A stretch of 25,036 nucleotides of DNA from positions 1 through 25,036 of the forward strand of contig CAMORY010000042.1 in NCBI GenBank assembly GCA_946624395.1, in the 5' to 3' direction. Shown piece after piece: positions 22,270 through 25,036 of the stretch. Numbering within the stretch: the first letter of the stretch is position 1; each line of letters starts with the position of its first letter. The position numbers were made by a program, and so were the translations under genes. Source of the stretch: an uncultured Clostridia bacterium. GTDB lineage: Bacteria > Bacillota > Clostridia > Christensenellales > Borkfalkiaceae. The notes under the pieces were generated by a model. It searched no databases, was not told the origin of the DNA, and saw only the letters and a program-made list of their open reading frames with translations.

Positions 22270-24633
22270 TTAACTTTCGATATACGCTTTAATTACCGTA
22301 CTGTCCATCATTTGTTTGTTGTTTATAAATTCGTCTATTAACAAATCGTAATCTTCCATAATTTTATTCAGAACGTTCGCGTCGATAATTACCGTTGACG
22401 TTATACCGTTATCGGCAAGAATGTCTGCACTATAAGTGCTGTAATTATTATCTTTATCGTTATCTTCCTGAATAAACATCATCGGCACAATTACTTCATA
22501 TTCTTTCAAGTTTCCGTTATCATCTAATCCGTAAAAATATTGAGTTCGGAATTCGATGTCGTATTTTCTGCTTGTTTTTACGCCGTATTTTTTGTTGTGT
22601 GTCGGGCTGAAAGCGGTAGAATTGTCGTTTACATAAACGGCTTCAAGTTCGCCTTTATCGTTAAAGTCTGCTTTTATGGTATTTATTCCGCTTATGTCGC
22701 TTAAGTTAAACCATAATGTGTTGTAATCTGAACTGTAATCTATACCTAATACTCGGAAAGATAAAGTTTCTCTTACTTCGTAGCCCAAAAGTTTGCCTTC
22801 GTTGGCTTTATACAGTTCATTTATATAGCCCTTTGCTAACATCATAGCGTCCGCCTTGTTTCCTACGACTGAAACGTATTCATTATCAATATAGAAATCC
22901 GCACAAGAAGGAACGGTGTCATGTCCTACAAGAGTTATATATTCGTAAATGTGCCCTTCAACCGTATCGTCGGACTTTCTTTCAATAGAAAGATACGACG
23001 TACGAGAGCCGGCTGAAATTCCATATTCTATTCCGAATTCATATTTGTTCTCGGAAACCGTATAACGCAAACGGTTTGTGTCGGTAAGTTTTACCGTATA
23101 CGTTTTTTCGCCCGATATAGTGTTGTAAATTATTGAAATGGTCGGAGAAACATTTCCGAATAGCGGCACGTTTACACCTGTGTTGTAATTTAAGGTATAA
23201 GAGAACGAGTTGCCGTCATAAGCGATAGAAGCGTAAAAATATTCGGTCTCAAAACTCTTGTCTATCGAATCCGCGTATTCCGATTCAAGATAACTTGTTA
23301 TAGTTGTTATTGCTGACGATAAAACCGTGTTGCCGACATTAAGATATTTATAGAAATATTCACTTTGGTTGATATTGTCTATAACCATATTCCACTGTTT
23401 GCCGAATCCGCCGTATTTTATTGCGCTGACGTTGACAAAATTTGAAAAATCGTATGAAACATCACTTTCTGCGACAAAATTAGCGGCATATCTCGGTGTC
23501 ATAGCGGCGGGAATAAAGTCATACGGCGACGCATTAAAAGATTGGACGACCGTATTCAAATATCCCTTTACGGTTGCGCGTAGTTCCGCAATTTCACTTG
23601 CAACGAGTTTAGTTGCAAAATCTTTGATATCTTCTGAAACTTCCGCCACTGCGGCAGGTATGTTGTCGATATCGTCCACGGCGGTTATTTTTGATTTTTC
23701 GGCAGTGTAAAACTCATTTAACTGCGTTTTTAACTGTTCGTCTTTAAGTTTGCTTAATCCTGCCGTAACGATTTTATCAAGTTCTGAAAAAGCGGCAACT
23801 TTAAGTTTTTCGAGTTGGGACTTAATTGTATTATTAACGAAAGTTGATGTATCCGCTAATATTTCATCAAACGCAGTTTTTGCGGAATCAATCGAATTTA
23901 CAGCAACGATATTATTTCTTGTCTGTTGATAAAAAGAGTTAATTTCGGCACGTAAATCTTCGTCGGAAATTTTTGCAAGTAAGGCGTTAACGGAGTTATC
24001 TAAATTTGCAACCGCCGCTTCTTTTAACGCGGTGAGTTGTTGCGTTATAATTTCTTTTATGAAATTTTCCACGTCTACTTTAATTTCAGTTAAAGCAGAA
24101 GGTAGTCCGTCTAATGTTTCAAGAGCGGTTATAGTTGTTTTTTCGGTGTTATAAAAATTATTCAACTGTTGTTTAAGGCTGTCGTTGGATAATTTATTTA
24201 ACCCTGCCGCAACGATTTCGTCAAGTTCCGCAATTATGTTAGACTTGAGTTTAGAAATTTGCGCTGAAATCGTATTTTCTACGAAAGTAGCAATATCTGC
24301 TTTTATTTGATTAAGCAAGGCTTTGGCATTGTCAATGGAGTTAACAGAAGAAATGTCGTTCTTCGTTTTTTGATAAAAGGCAGAGATTGCGTTTTTTAGG
24401 TCGTCGTCGGTTATTTCAGAACGCAGAGAGTTTACGGAACTATCTAAATTAGCCGTAGTTTCGGCTTTCATCGTTTCGAGTTGTTGTTCGTCCGTTTCAC
24501 CGTCAGTGATTTCGCCTGTTTGTGCTGGGGCGGTGTTTGCGTTCGGGCTGTCGCCGCCGCAACCTGTGCCTAATGCGCAAAAGCACATTATGCATAAAAG
24601 CATAATTAAAAACAGTGTTAGCGATTTCCTCAT
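22270..24633 (-). CDS. Predicted lipoprotein with four 74-residue helical repeats
   Basis: The 787-residue protein starts with a signal peptide (MRKSLTLFLIMLLCIMCFCA) and LGTGC, giving a likely lipid-anchored Cys25 followed by a Gly/Asp/Asn/Thr-rich linker to about residue 50. Residues about 52-352 contain four tandem Ala/Lys/Leu/Glu-rich repeats of exactly 74 residues: LD-x-x-V occurs at 63, 137, 211, 285 and, degenerate, 359; FY at 86, 160, 234 and 308. Repeats 1 and 3 are more alike, as are 2 and 4. Residues about 380-787 are Tyr/Ser/Asn-rich, probably beta-sheet, and I recognise no family. AAGGAG precedes the ATG. The gene is more A/T-rich than its neighbours. A surface protein on a helical stalk is the likely architecture; function is unknown. 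Confidence 0.8.
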   Translation of the reverse strand: MRKSLTLFLIMLLCIMCFCALGTGCGGDSPNANTAPAQTGEITDGETDEQQLETMKAETTANLDSSVNSLRSEITDDDLKNAISAFYQKTKNDISSVNSIDNAKALLNQIKADIATFVENTISAQISKLKSNIIAELDEIVAAGLNKLSNDSLKQQLNNFYNTEKTTITALETLDGLPSALTEIKVDVENFIKEIITQQLTALKEAAVANLDNSVNALLAKISDEDLRAEINSFYQQTRNNIVAVNSIDSAKTAFDEILADTSTFVNNTIKSQLEKLKVAAFSELDKIVTAGLSKLKDEQLKTQLNEFYTAEKSKITAVDDIDNIPAAVAEVSEDIKDFATKLVASEIAELRATVKGYLNTVVQSFNASPYDFIPAAMTPRYAANFVAESDVSYDFSNFVNVSAIKYGGFGKQWNMVIDNINQSEYFYKYLNVGNTVLSSAITTITSYLESEYADSIDKSFETEYFYASIAYDGNSFSYTLNYNTGVNVPLFGNVSPTISIIYNTISGEKTYTVKLTDTNRLRYTVSENKYEFGIEYGISAGSRTSYLSIERKSDDTVEGHIYEYITLVGHDTVPSCADFYIDNEYVSVVGNKADAMMLAKGYINELYKANEGKLLGYEVRETLSFRVLGIDYSSDYNTLWFNLSDISGINTIKADFNDKGELEAVYVNDNSTAFSPTHNKKYGVKTSRKYDIEFRTQYFYGLDDNGNLKEYEVIVPMMFIQEDNDKDNNYSTYSADILADNGITSTVIIDANVLNKIMEDYDLLIDEFINNKQMMDSTVIKAYIES

Positions 24634-24670
24634 TTTTACTCCTTTTAATCTGTTAAATTTTATCTATGTA

Positions 24671-25036
24671 TTATAAATCATTGCTTAATTCTGGGTTTTT
24701 GAAGTTTTTAACGATAGCGAACGGATAAGCAAATATGCTTAATACCAGACATACCGCTACGGCAAGCAAGAAACACGCAATCGAGATTAAACCGCCTAAT
24801 ATCCATAAACCTAATTTTACGGTTAAGAGCCAAACGATGCCGTCCAAATCTAAACTAAAAATAACGCCTGGCATCCTTATACTCCAGGAAGATATGGTTT
24901 CAAACAAATCCCCTATAAAATTGTTTTGTAAAAACAAACAGGAAAGGAACGGGAAGAATAAAGCGGCCCACACAGTTGCGGCGATTACTATACCCGTGTC
25001 AAGATTTGCCGAAAGCGTAGCAATCAAAGCGATTGC
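24671..25036 (-). CDS. Membrane protein, 5'-truncated at window edge
   Basis: The frame is open to the end of the window, so only the C-terminal 121 residues are seen; the TTG at 25027 is probably internal. Three hydrophobic stretches are visible: TGIVIAATVWAALFFPFLSCLF, VWLLTVKLGLWILGGLI and ISIACFLLAVAVCLVLSIFAYPFAIV, ending in a short polar tail (KNFKNPELSNDL). I recognise no family. It lies 37 bp upstream of the repeat lipoprotein on the same strand, so the two are likely cotranscribed and may function together at the cell surface. Confidence 0.75.
   Translation of the reverse strand, partial: AIALIATLSANLDTGIVIAATVWAALFFPFLSCLFLQNNFIGDLFETISSWSIRMPGVIFSLDLDGIVWLLTVKLGLWILGGLISIACFLLAVAVCLVLSIFAYPFAIVKNFKNPELSNDL

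Overview
This window reads as chromosomal DNA from an anaerobic Firmicute, most likely an uncultured clostridial lineage of the gut type. The grounds are strong AAGGAG-type ribosome binding sites at most genes, ferredoxin-dependent keto-acid oxidation, a rubrerythrin, PepV, an Ala/Lys/Glu-rich proteome with mixed GC use, and a bacterial type-A-like RNase P RNA. The taxonomic placement is inference; no rRNA or tRNA is present to anchor it. Several genes normally clustered near a Firmicute replication origin (yidC, jag/khpB, mnmG, dnaA, recF) are present but dispersed, with dnaN and mnmE missing from their usual places.

Layout. Positions 3-1752 (+) hold the C-terminal part of YidC followed by KhpB/Jag. 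Positions 1839-11394 (+) are a long co-directional run: iorA, iorB, paaK-type ligase, tandem-ACT protein, amidohydrolase-2 protein, acyl-CoA synthetase, Na+/solute symporter, thioredoxin, iron-sulfur flavoprotein and a DUF559 endonuclease-fold protein. Small gaps or overlaps suggest an operon for oxidising aryl-pyruvates (deaminated Phe/Tyr/Trp) to aryl-acetyl-CoA with reduced ferredoxin, plus CoA-ester chemistry and solute uptake. Directly after the DUF559 gene sits a 139-bp nested palindromic element (11415-11553), then rnpB on the minus strand (11627-11974) with a near-perfect promoter and its terminator.

Positions 12071-13195 (-) hold a glutamate 5-kinase-like gene followed by two very short overlooked genes: a 34-residue Lys/Cys repeat peptide and a 36-residue peptide starting 2 nt after its stop. 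Then come rubrerythrin (+), PepV dipeptidase (-), RadC (+, apparently leaderless), GltX (+), a non-coding gap between convergent terminators (17509-17727), MnmG and DnaA (-), RecF (+), and finally a 787-residue predicted lipoprotein with four exact 74-residue helical repeats and a truncated membrane protein (both -).

Most genes are conserved housekeeping. The parts most worth a second look are the DUF559 gene with its adjacent structured palindrome, the peptide pair downstream of the ProB-like kinase, the 74-residue-repeat lipoprotein, the aryl-acid operon with its unassigned amidohydrolase and symporter, and the divergent dnaA-recF promoter region built on a palindromic -10.
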